A stretch of 64,000 nucleotides of DNA, from the NCBI RefSeq assembly GCF_001315105.1, contig NZ_BAZR01000002.1:310001-374000 (forward strand), read 5' to 3'. A program made the position numbers and the translations under genes. The number at the start of each line of letters is the position of its first letter. The stretch's first letter is position 1. Origin of the DNA: Paenibacillus sp. JCM 10914. Its GTDB lineage: Bacteria > Bacillota > Bacilli > Paenibacillales > Paenibacillaceae. The notes beneath the pieces were generated by a model. The model had not been told where the DNA came from, searched no databases, and saw only the letters and a list, made by a program, of their open reading frames with translations. Positions 27,304 to 36,800 of this stretch are shown here, piece after piece.

Positions 27304-27926
27304 CAAAACAACATACTCTTTCAAATTCTAATGGATTCGCTGCAGCGTCCACGGTCCATTTGTTTACACCGCACTTTAGAGAAGCGGAGCTAATGGACAG
27401 AGGCATGGCAGCAGACGTAGCCAGGCATATGGTTATCCTGTGCAATATGGAGCACGTATCCAGAGAAAGCTTACAAGCCGCGATGACAGGCGCAGAAGTC
27501 CACATGCTGGAATCCCCGCCAAATCTGGAGATTGATCAACGATTTCATACCTATACCCAACAAATGTTGGATCTGGTACAAACGATATTAGAGCAGAAAG
27601 AAACGGGTAAAGCGCTTGTTCAGCTGGTCATGTCGGGGCAAGGTGAACAGAGACTGCTCAGCGGGCTTTATGGATTTCTGAAAACGGCTCATTTGGAGAA
27701 TCCGCGATTAAGAGTGCAATGGATAGCAACAGAGTTTGAGGATAATATCGACAACCTCGTGCAGAAACTTAACGAAAGCAAAGGACTAGCCGAGGATCGC
27801 GTGCAGTATGTCCATGGAAAAAGAATGACGGCAGGCTGGAATGAAGTTGCAGTGTCTCCGGAAGAGGCGAGCATCCCGTGGAAAGACAACGGGATTTATC
27901 TTATTACCGGGGGGACGGGGGACTAG
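27300..27926 (+). CDS. Trans-AT PKS, segment 9: structural part of KR4
   Basis: This is the non-catalytic N-terminal subdomain that precedes ketoreductases in these proteins, with the recurring pattern HMVILCNMEHV, then LVQLVMSGQGEQRLLSGLYG and LKTAHLENPR. It ends in the first residues of the NADPH site, IYLITGGTG. The ATG at 27300 has GGGGGAGGG eight bases upstream and overlaps the previous stop, so translational coupling is possible. A split inside DH-KR has no functional sense, however, and a lost base is the simpler view. The next break is a lost G in the run at 27917-27921; six Gs would read TGGLGLLFANDI. Confidence 0.8.
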   Translation: MTKQHTLSNSNGFAAASTVHLFTPHFREAELMDRGMAADVARHMVILCNMEHVSRESLQAAMTGAEVHMLESPPNLEIDQRFHTYTQQMLDLVQTILEQKETGKALVQLVMSGQGEQRLLSGLYGFLKTAHLENPRLRVQWIATEFEDNIDNLVQKLNESKGLAEDRVQYVHGKRMTAGWNEVAVSPEEASIPWKDNGIYLITGGTGD

Positions 27927-28879
27927 GTCTCCTATTTGCCAATGATATTGTGCGGCAAGTGAAAGACCCTGTGCTGATTCTTACCGGTCGTTCCGTGCTT
28001 TCCGCGCAAACAGAAGTTAGACTTCGGGAATTAAGGTCAAGAGGAGCCCGTATCGAATATCTACAAGCGGATGTGACCCGTAAGGAACAGGCAGAACATC
28101 TGGTCCTGTACATCGTAGAGGAATTCGGGAATCTGAACGGGATCATTCATAGTGCGGGCGTCATTCGTGACAGCTTCATACTGAAGAAGAACAGACAAGA
28201 AATACAGCAAGTGCTGGATCCCAAAGTATCGGGACTCGTGAATCTGGATCTTGCCTCCAGGGAGATGCCCTTGGAGTTTTTTGTATTCTTTTCTTCGATC
28301 GCGGGCAGTTTTGGAAATCCGGGACAAGCCGACTATGCTGCTGCTAATGCATTTATGGATGCCTACGCCGTTCATCGTAACGACCTGGCAGCATCCGGAC
28401 TTCGCCAAGGCAGAACCTTGTCTATCGGCTGGCCATTATGGAAGGATGGGGGGATGGGAATCGACCCGCATGCTGAGGGCCGGATGATGCATAGCTGGGG
28501 CATGAAGCCGCTTGAGACGGAGACTGGCATTCAGGCTATGTACCAAGCACTGGCTTCCGGCCATGGTCAAGTACTCATCATGTCGGGTGAAGCAACAAAG
28601 ATAAGAGAAAAGGTGCTGTCAGGTTCCGCTCCTAAGCAGGCGATTTCTGAAACGGCAGATCGCTCCCAGGTGGATCAGGAACGTTTAAGAGACAGAACAG
28701 GTCAGCAATTCAAAGCTTTATTCGGTGAGATTACGCAGCTCGATGCTACCAAAATCAATATAAACGAACCTCTTGAGCATTATGGAATCGATTCGATTAT
28801 GATCAACCAATTGAATATGAAGATGGAAGGGCTTTTTGGAGAGCTTTCCAAACGTTATTTTACGAGTATCAGACCTTAG
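27878..28879 (+). CDS. Trans-AT PKS, segment 10: KR4 catalytic part, ACP5
   Basis: Real coding starts near 27922 with GGLGLLFANDIVRQV. KR4 has HSAGVIRDS and the catalytic FFSSIAGSFGNPGQADY, then LSIGWPLWKDGGM, so it should be active. ACP5 (about 28690-28930) has HYGIDSIMINQL (Ser codon about 28795). With KS5 and a His-less DH4 the module should leave a beta-hydroxyl. The frame is lost at 28850-28852, where AAA should be AAAA (KTLFYEYQTLGEVIDY). The codons after this (RYFTSIRP) are out of frame. Confidence 0.88.
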   Translation: MERQRDLSYYRGDGGLGLLFANDIVRQVKDPVLILTGRSVLSAQTEVRLRELRSRGARIEYLQADVTRKEQAEHLVLYIVEEFGNLNGIIHSAGVIRDSFILKKNRQEIQQVLDPKVSGLVNLDLASREMPLEFFVFFSSIAGSFGNPGQADYAAANAFMDAYAVHRNDLAASGLRQGRTLSIGWPLWKDGGMGIDPHAEGRMMHSWGMKPLETETGIQAMYQALASGHGQVLIMSGEATKIREKVLSGSAPKQAISETADRSQVDQERLRDRTGQQFKALFGEITQLDATKININEPLEHYGIDSIMINQLNMKMEGLFGELSKRYFTSIRP

Positions 28880-28884
28880 GAGAA

Positions 28885-30438
28885 GTGATAGATTATCTGG
28901 CTGCCGAATATACGGAACAATGCGTGAAGTGGACCGGGATGGGAGAACAAGAACAGGTCAAGGGTAAACCTGCAAGTATTCCAGCAGACACGCGTCTGGA
29001 CGATTCCTTTCCGGTCCTCGTTTCGCTTAGACGGGAACAGAAACGTTCTACCAGCTTCCCCGTTCATAAATACGAGCGCAACACCCGGGAGCCCATTGCG
29101 ATCATTGGTCTAAGCGGACGATATCCGGGAGCCAACAATCTGGGCGAGTACTGGGAGAACTTAAAGTCCGGCAAAGATTCGATTTCCGAAATACCTGCAG
29201 ACCGCTGGCCCATGGAAGATTTCTTCGATCCGGATCCGCATGAGGCCGTGTCACAAGGCAAGAGTTATAGCAAATGGGGCGGTTTTTTAGACGGATATGC
29301 GGATTTTGATCCCTTGTTTTTCAACATTTCTCCCCGGGAAGCCATGATGATGGACCCGCAAGAGCGGCTGTTCATTGAGTCCTGTTGGGAAGCGCTAGAG
29401 GATGCGGGATACACTCGCGAGCAGCTGGCGGTTCAACATAACCGCCGGGTAGGTGTTTTTGCCGGCATAACGAAAACGGGCTACGACCTGTACGGACCCG
29501 GATTGTGGGAGCAGGGGGAGCATGTGAACCCCTATACATCCTTCAGCTCTGTCGCAAACCGGGTTTCGTACTATCTGAATTTGCAAGGCCCGAGCATGCC
29601 GATCGATACCATGTGTTCCTCCTCCTTGACGGCGATACATGAAGCCTGCGAACATCTCCATCTCGGGGATTGCGAAATGGCGATAGCGGGCGGGGTGAAT
29701 CTGTATTTGCACCCTTCCAATTACCATTGGCTGAGCGTGCAGAAGATGCTCTCGAAGGACGGTAAATGCAAAAGCTTCGGTCAGGGTGCCAACGGATTTG
29801 TACCCGGCGAAGGTGTTGGAACGGTTCTGCTGAAACCTCTGTCTCGCGCCATTGCGGATAAGGATCAGATCCATGCCGTAATTAAAAGCACCAGCACGAA
29901 TCATGGAGGCAAAACCAACGGTTATACTGTGCCCAATCCAGTGGCCCAAGGCGAACTTGTTCGTGCTGCGCTGGACAAGGCCAGCGTAAATGCGAGAACG
30001 GTCAGTTATATTGAAGCGCATGGTACAGGCACAGATCTCGGTGACCCTATAGAAATAACCGGGCTTACTCAAGCGTTTTCCAAAGATACGGCCGATACAG
30101 GGTTTTGCGCCATCGGTTCCGCCAAATCCAACATCGGCCATCTGGAGGCGGCCGCCGGCATGGCGGGATTAACCAAAATCGTCTTGCAAATGAAACATAA
30201 GATGATGGTGCCCAGCTTGCATGCCAAAGAGCTCAATCCGAATATTGCTTTTGCCAAAACACCTTTTGTTGTCCAGCAATCGCTAGAAGAATGGCGAAGA
30301 CCTGTCATTCATCTCGACGGCGAGATGAGAGAATTCCCGAGAATCGCCGGGGTTTCATCCTTTGGGGCGGGCGGCTCCAACGCACATGTCTTACTGGAAG
30401 AATATATACCGGGGAAGCATCCCGGGAAGATCGAATGA
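28885..30438 (+). CDS. Trans-AT PKS, segment 11: end of ACP5, KS6
   Basis: It starts with the last helix of ACP5 (MIDYLAAEYTEQC) and a linker of about 50 residues. KS6 (29085-30410) runs from REPIAIIGLSGRYPGANN, with DTMCSSSLTAIH, EAHGTGTDLGDPIE and SNIGHLEAAAG, to SSFGAGGSNAHVLLEEYIP, and looks fully active. The frame ends at HPGKIE in the KS linker; one base lost near 30433 joins it to MMMDGKVIVPLSAKN. The following region has no KR, DH or MT before the next ACP, so KS6 should leave a beta-keto group. Confidence 0.9.
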   Translation: MIDYLAAEYTEQCVKWTGMGEQEQVKGKPASIPADTRLDDSFPVLVSLRREQKRSTSFPVHKYERNTREPIAIIGLSGRYPGANNLGEYWENLKSGKDSISEIPADRWPMEDFFDPDPHEAVSQGKSYSKWGGFLDGYADFDPLFFNISPREAMMMDPQERLFIESCWEALEDAGYTREQLAVQHNRRVGVFAGITKTGYDLYGPGLWEQGEHVNPYTSFSSVANRVSYYLNLQGPSMPIDTMCSSSLTAIHEACEHLHLGDCEMAIAGGVNLYLHPSNYHWLSVQKMLSKDGKCKSFGQGANGFVPGEGVGTVLLKPLSRAIADKDQIHAVIKSTSTNHGGKTNGYTVPNPVAQGELVRAALDKASVNARTVSYIEAHGTGTDLGDPIEITGLTQAFSKDTADTGFCAIGSAKSNIGHLEAAAGMAGLTKIVLQMKHKMMVPSLHAKELNPNIAFAKTPFVVQQSLEEWRRPVIHLDGEMREFPRIAGVSSFGAGGSNAHVLLEEYIPGKHPGKIE

Positions 30439-33400
30439 TGATGGATGGTAAGGTAATCGTTCCTTTGTCAGCCAAGAATGAATTCAGTCTTAAAGAGCGG
30501 GTACGGCAACTCTTGGCAGCCATTCGCGCCGAGGAATTATCGGACAGCGACCTGCCGGATATAGCCTATACCCTTCAAATTGGACGAGAAGCGATGGAGG
30601 AGCGAATTGCGCTCGTTGTGGGTTCTATGGAGGAGCTTCAAGCTAAACTGACATGTTATATGGAAGGGCAAGAAGACATTGATGGGCTCTGCAAGGGGCA
30701 GATCAAACCCGGAAAAGAACAGAAGGAAATAACGCAAGTAAATTCAAACTTGGGGATTTGGTTGCAGCAACGGGATTATCAAAATATAGCCAGGTTTTGG
30801 GTCCAAGGGCTAAGTGTGGATTGGAACAACCTGTATAGCGCGGGGCTTAAACCGCGCCGCAGGAGTTTGCCGACCTACCCATTCGCGAAGGAACGATACT
30901 TTATAGCTGACAAGCTGGCTGGTGAGCGCTTCATATCCACTCCCGTTTCATTCATCGAACCGTTGAATTCGGATGAGTCCGTGAGGCTGCATGCAGAAGA
31001 AAAGATGGAACCACCGAATGGCGAGGTTGAGAATCGAAGAGCCGACTCAGGCAAGGGCCGACGCAGAGAAATAAGTGGTTTAAACACAAGGCAATGCATA
31101 GCGTGGGATTTGAAGGAGCAGATCGGTACTTTGCTCCAAATCCAGCAGGATCGACTGGATAGTGAAATCAATCTTGCGGATTTCGGGTTTGATTCTATAA
31201 GCTTGACCCACTTGGCAGCCTCGCTTTCGAAGCATTATGGGATCGAACTCACGCCTGCGGTGTTTTTTGGACATTCCACAATAGATAAAATAGCGGATTA
31301 TTTAATGAGCGAGCATCAAGCGGTCGTTGCAGAATTCTACTATGAGGCAAAAGCGAGCGGACCGATTGCACCTGCCGTACACACGAAAGAACGGCCGGCT
31401 GCTAGGCCAAAGGCGACGTCACGCAACGTTTCCTCAGAGGCACCCGAACCGATTGCCATCATTGGCATGAGCGGACGCTTTCCAGATGCGAGAAATGTAG
31501 AAGAAATGTGGACCATTCTGGAGGAAGGCAGGAATGCGGTGAAAGAGATTCCTTCTGATCGGTTTGATTGGCGTTCGTATTACAGAGACTCCGGCAAGGA
31601 TGATCGCAAGATCGACAGTAAATGGTGCGGCTGCATTCCAGGCGTCCGTGAATTCGATCCGCTGTTCTTCGAAATTTCGCCCAAGGATGCGGAGTTGATG
31701 GATCCGAGACAGCGTTTATTGCTGCAGGAGGCATGGAAAGCCTTGGAGCATGCAGGTTATGGCGCCCAAAAAATCGAAGCCGGGAAGATAGGGATGTTTG
31801 TTGGGGCAGAGCAAGGAGATTATCAACAGTTGGTTCGAGGGGAAGCAGGAATTACCTCCAACCACAATGCCATTCTGGCAGCAAGGCTGTCTTATTTCTT
31901 GAATCTGAAGGGACCTGTACTGACGGTGGATACCGCATGTTCTTCTGGGCTGGCGGCAGCACATCAGGCTTGTCTCAGCCTTCGCAACGAGGAGTGCGAT
32001 ACGGCCATTGCAGCCGGTGTCAATCTGATGCTGACCCCCGAGCCATATATCGGGATGAGTCAGGCAGGCATGCTCTCTTTGGATGGAACATGTTTTGCTT
32101 TTGACAAGCGGGCGAACGGACTTGTTCCCGGAGAAGCGGTTGCCGTGGTGGTACTCAAGCGTTTATCCAGAGCTGAAGCAGACGGGGATCACATTCTGGC
32201 GGTCATCCGCGGGAGCAGCATGAACTATGACGGCAGAACAAACGGCATCACTGCCCCGAGCGGAGTGGCACAAACCGATCTTGTAAAAGCCGTATACCAG
32301 CAGTCCAAGGTTACGCCGGAAGATATCGAATATGTCGTTACGCACGGTACCGGAACCAGATTGGGAGACCCGGTTGAAGTCAACGCTTTACAAGAAGCAT
32401 TTAAATCGCATACCGATAAACAGGGATACTGTGCGATTACTTCCAATAAGACCAACTTCGGGCATACCTTTGCCGCTTCCGGTTTAGTCAATATGATCAA
32501 CCTGATACAGGCATTCCGTCACGAGATGATTCCTGCAAGCTTGAACTTTGAAGAGGAGAATGATTTTATCCATTGGACGGAAAGTCCTTTTTATGTGAAT
32601 AAAACCAACAAACCTTGGCCCTCGAGCAGCACAAAAAACCGCCTGGGAGCGGTAAGCGCGTTTGGAATGAGTGGAACTAACGTTCATATGGTGCTGGAGA
32701 GCTACGCCAGAGAGCCGATTGAAGAGCCTGCAAACCGTCCTCCTTATCATTTGCTTACGTTCTCCGCCAAAACGAATGAAGCTCTGGAAGAGAAGATTCA
32801 AGACATGGTTGCCATGCTGCGGAATGCGGAGCTGTCACAAGACGAAATGGGCCAACTGGCTTATACCTTGCTGGAAGGACGACAGCACTTTAACCATCGG
32901 GCTGCAATCGTTATACGGGGTAGACAGGATGCGGAGTATGCATTGTCGACAAGCGCAGATAAGTTACGGCTGCCAGGCCTGTTTAGCGGGAAAGTGCCGC
33001 GTGATTTTGAAGGACAGCGTATGATTCAGCAGTATGTCAAAGACCTTTTGAGAACAACGCCGTCTCTGATGGAGAATCCGAACGAATACCGGGAGGCTCT
33101 GCATGCATTAGCTGACCTCTACTGCCAGGGCTATGAAGTGAGCGGCGATGATTTATATGAAGGCAAGTCGGTTGGGCTTACCCATCTTGCGATTCCGACG
33201 TATCCGTTTGCCAGAGAACTGTACTGGACGTCCCAGATTGACACGGGTGTTACCGGAGCTCAATCACGAAGCTTGCGGATCACAAACAGACCGAGCAAGG
33301 ACGAGCACGCCGGAGCTTCAATGAAACAAATGCAAGAGCCTTACGAAATGATGACGTTTGAAGAGGTATGGGAAGAAGAAGTTTTAAGGGATACGCATAA

Positions 33401-33893
33401 CGAAGGAATCCAGACGCTAATCTGTTTCCTCTCACGGCATGAGAGCAAACAGAACGTTTCGGAGACCGTAACAAGCTTGGGTGGGGACACCCGGGTTATT
33501 TTTGTTTCGCGAAGCACCGGCTTTGCCAAAAACTCTGCGTATGATTACAGCATTGCGGAGACGGATCGGGAATCGTATGTGAAGGTATTGACAAGCATCA
33601 AGGAGGATTTCAAAGAAGTCGATGCCATGCTGTATCTGTGGCCTATCGAAGATGCCGTGTACATTAAGGATGTTTCTAGCATCGTTCATCTCGTTCAGGC
33701 TATCTCCTCTTCAAAACTGAAACCGAAGCAGTTGTTACTGGCAGGCCAATACGAGAACCCGCTGGAACGCTGCTATATGGAATCATGGACGGGCTTTGAG
33801 CGTTCACTCGGTCTCGTACTGCCTAATTTGAGCGTGAGCGTCGTTTCCATAGAGGCGGAGGCACAGCTCGAGACGTTTTCGCGACAGATCTAA
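30435..33893 (+). CDS. Trans-AT PKS, segment 12: KS6 linker, ACP6, KS7, start of KR7
   Basis: The frame is open from 30291, but meaningful coding starts at 30435 with the KS linker (VIVPLSAKNEF, then PTYPFAKERYF at about 30890). ACP6 (31081-31330) has DFGFDSISLTHLA. KS7 (31446-32710) has DTACSSGLAAAHQA, THGTGTRLGDPVE and TNFGHTFAASG. It belongs to the same subtype as KS8 (SNHNAILAARLSYFLNL in both). After PTYPFARELYW (about 33220) comes the structural part of a ketoreductase. The frame is lost at 33884-33888; one added base gives RQDLTLKLWAELSSN. An ATG at 30435 lacks a convincing ribosome site, and a split between KS and its linker is not expected, so this is not a separate gene start. Confidence 0.88.
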   Translation: MMMDGKVIVPLSAKNEFSLKERVRQLLAAIRAEELSDSDLPDIAYTLQIGREAMEERIALVVGSMEELQAKLTCYMEGQEDIDGLCKGQIKPGKEQKEITQVNSNLGIWLQQRDYQNIARFWVQGLSVDWNNLYSAGLKPRRRSLPTYPFAKERYFIADKLAGERFISTPVSFIEPLNSDESVRLHAEEKMEPPNGEVENRRADSGKGRRREISGLNTRQCIAWDLKEQIGTLLQIQQDRLDSEINLADFGFDSISLTHLAASLSKHYGIELTPAVFFGHSTIDKIADYLMSEHQAVVAEFYYEAKASGPIAPAVHTKERPAARPKATSRNVSSEAPEPIAIIGMSGRFPDARNVEEMWTILEEGRNAVKEIPSDRFDWRSYYRDSGKDDRKIDSKWCGCIPGVREFDPLFFEISPKDAELMDPRQRLLLQEAWKALEHAGYGAQKIEAGKIGMFVGAEQGDYQQLVRGEAGITSNHNAILAARLSYFLNLKGPVLTVDTACSSGLAAAHQACLSLRNEECDTAIAAGVNLMLTPEPYIGMSQAGMLSLDGTCFAFDKRANGLVPGEAVAVVVLKRLSRAEADGDHILAVIRGSSMNYDGRTNGITAPSGVAQTDLVKAVYQQSKVTPEDIEYVVTHGTGTRLGDPVEVNALQEAFKSHTDKQGYCAITSNKTNFGHTFAASGLVNMINLIQAFRHEMIPASLNFEEENDFIHWTESPFYVNKTNKPWPSSSTKNRLGAVSAFGMSGTNVHMVLESYAREPIEEPANRPPYHLLTFSAKTNEALEEKIQDMVAMLRNAELSQDEMGQLAYTLLEGRQHFNHRAAIVIRGRQDAEYALSTSADKLRLPGLFSGKVPRDFEGQRMIQQYVKDLLRTTPSLMENPNEYREALHALADLYCQGYEVSGDDLYEGKSVGLTHLAIPTYPFARELYWTSQIDTGVTGAQSRSLRITNRPSKDEHAGASMKQMQEPYEMMTFEEVWEEEVLRDTHNEGIQTLICFLSRHESKQNVSETVTSLGGDTRVIFVSRSTGFAKNSAYDYSIAETDRESYVKVLTSIKEDFKEVDAMLYLWPIEDAVYIKDVSSIVHLVQAISSSKLKPKQLLLAGQYENPLERCYMESWTGFERSLGLVLPNLSVSVVSIEAEAQLETFSRQI

Positions 33894-33895
33894 CC

Positions 33896-36800
33896 TTGAA
33901 GCTGTGGGCGGAATTAAGCTCCAATCAAGCAACAAGCGTCTTGTATCAAAACGGCAAGCGGCATGTTCGACGGATCAGGCCCACCGTGATGGAGCACGGC
34001 GCCAACATGTTAAAGAAAGGGGGAACGTACCTTATTACAGGCGGCTGCGGCGGTTTGGGGCTTCTTTTTGCCAGACATATCGCAGACCGATATTCCGCAA
34101 ATCTGATCCTTACAGGCAGAACAGGAATGAATGACGACAAACGGTCCAGGCTGGAGGAGCTGGAGAATAGGGGCAGCCGCGTCGTTTACGTTCAGGCTGA
34201 TATCTGCGATATAGAAGGCATGCGGGAAGCCTTGGCCCCTGCAACGGATCGCTTTGGACCCATCCATGGGGTTATTCATGCAGCTGGCATATCAAGCAAT
34301 CAGAATATACTTGAGAAAAAGATGGAGGATTTCCATAAGATACTTGCCCCTAAAGTCGAAGGTACGCTTGCACTGGACGAAATCCTTCAGGAAGAACAAG
34401 CTATGGACTTTATCTGTTATTTTTCGTCCACTTCGGCTGTGCTCGGAGATTTTGGTTCCTGCGATTATGCCGTTGGCAACCGGTTTCAGATGGCTTATGC
34501 CCAACACCGGAACGAGCTGAACCGGAGCGGTCGTTCCATTGTAATCAACTGGCCGTTATGGAAGGACGGGGGTATGGGCTTTCAGGACAAAGCCAACACA
34601 GAGCTGTATTTAAAATCTAGCGGCCAGCGTTTTCTGGAGACCGAAGAAGGCTTGCACATATTCGAGCGCCTATTATCTCACGACCATCCGCAGCATCTGG
34701 TACTGGTTGGGCAACGGAGCCGTGTGCACAGATTCCTGGGACTTGCCGCTCGTGGTGCCGCCATTGAAGCGAACGGACAAGAGCCGAAGACGGATCAAAC
34801 GATATCCGCTCCAGGCAAGGGCTGGAGGAGCGAGATGAAAGGCTTCAGCCTTGAGCAGTGTCTGGAATGGGATTTGAAGGAAATTGTCAGCCAATTGCTT
34901 AAAATCCCTCGCGATAAGCTGGACCTGGAGGAGAACCTGGCGGAATTCGGCTTCGATTCCATCAATCTTGCCCAGTTTGCTAACGCTTTGACGGAGCATT
35001 ATGGCTTGGATATCGCGCCTTCGTTGTTCTTCGGACAATCCACGCTTGGAAAATTAATACGATATTTCCTCGATGAGCATAAGGAAATGGCGGCTGGATT
35101 CTACAGGGAAAGTCAGATCGCCGATGTGGAATCGCCGCATCCAGCGGACAGGTCGGGATCTGAGCAAAAGGCATTCAAGCGAGCACGGGGATCAGCGGGA
35201 AAGGTCTCGCCGAGAAAGGCCTCACCACCGGCCGTTCATGAGCCTATCGCGATTATCGGCATGAGTGGACGTTTTCCGGAAGCTCGAAATATCGATGAGA
35301 TGTGGACGATTCTGGCTGAAGGCAGAAGCGCAGTGTCGGAAGTTCCTGTTGAGAGGTTTGATTGGCGGAAATATTACGGGGATGATGAACAGGAGTCTGG
35401 ACCCATCCATTGCAAATGGAGTGGCACCATTCCGGGCGCCAGCGAATTCGATCCGATGTTCTTCGAGATATCGCCTAATGAGGCAAAAACGATGGATCCG
35501 AGGCAGCGGCTGCTGCTCCAGGAATCTTGGAAGGCGTTAGAAGATGCCGGGTACGGTGAAGACAAGCTCGGTGCAGGCAAGATCGGAATGTTTGTCGGGG
35601 TTGAGGATGGCGATTATCATCTGCTTGTCAAAGACCAGGGGACCATCACCTCTAATCACAACGCGATCCTGGCAGCGCGATTATCCTATTTCCTGAATTT
35701 GAGCGGGCCGAATATGGCGATTAATACGGCATGTTCATCAGGGCTGGTAGCTGCTCATCAGGCATGTATGAGCCTGCGGAATGGAGAATGCGACACCGCA
35801 ATTGTGGCTGGCGTCAACTTGCTGCTCACCCCCCATGCCTACGCCGGAATTAGCCGGGCAGGGATTTTATCCGAGGACGGCAAGTGTTATGCCTTTGACA
35901 ATCGGGCGAACGGGACCGTTCCTGGGGAAGCCGTTGCTGCTCTGGTCTTCAAGCGTTTGTCGCAAGCGGAAGCGGATGGTGATCCTATCCAGGCGGTTAT
36001 TCGCGGCAGCGGAGTGAACTACGATGGGAAAACCAATGGAATTACGGCTCCAAGCGGAATTGCTCAGAGTAATTTATTGCAAGAGATTTATGCTCAATAT
36101 CAAATAAATCCCGAAGAAATAGAGTACGTCGTAACCCACGGCACGGGCACAAAGTTGGGCGATCCTGTAGAAATCAATGCATTGAATGAAGCTTTCAAAG
36201 CGCATACGGGAAAACAGGGTTATTGTGCGCTTACCTCCTCGAAGACGAATTTCGGACATGCCTTTGCAGCTTCCGGTCTGGTCAGTCTGATCAATCTGGT
36301 GCTTTCTATGCGCCATGAACGGATTCCGCCAAGCCTCCATTTTGAACAGAAGAACGATTACATCCATTGGGATGCCAGTCCGTTCTATGTTAACAGGGAA
36401 GCGAGAGCCTGGAGCAGCAAGGATGGAGCAGCCCTTACCGGGGCAGTAAGCGCATTTGGCATGAGCGGGACCAATGCGCATATGGTTCTGGAGAGTTATA
36501 CAAGGGATAAAGGGGAGGTGTCCAAGGAACGTCCACCATACCATTTGCTTGCACTGTCAGCGAAAACGAAGGAAGCACTCGATGAAAAGATTCGGGATAT
36601 GGTTCAAACGCTTGATCATGAGACATGGAATGAGGAAGATCTCCAGCATATAAGCTATACGTTATTGAAAGGACGCCGCCATTTCAGCCATCGCTGCGCC
36701 GTGGTCATTCAGGATTTAGGCGATGCGAAGTATGTGCTGAAGTTGTCTGCTGGCAGCGAGAAAGCGCCGAATCTATTTAAGGGCAGAGTTTCAAGGGACT

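Noticed and set aside
29395..30141. Minus-strand frame of 248 codons
   Set aside because: It lies antisense to the conserved KS6 domain and has no motif or ribosome site; it reflects the codon bias of the PKS frame.
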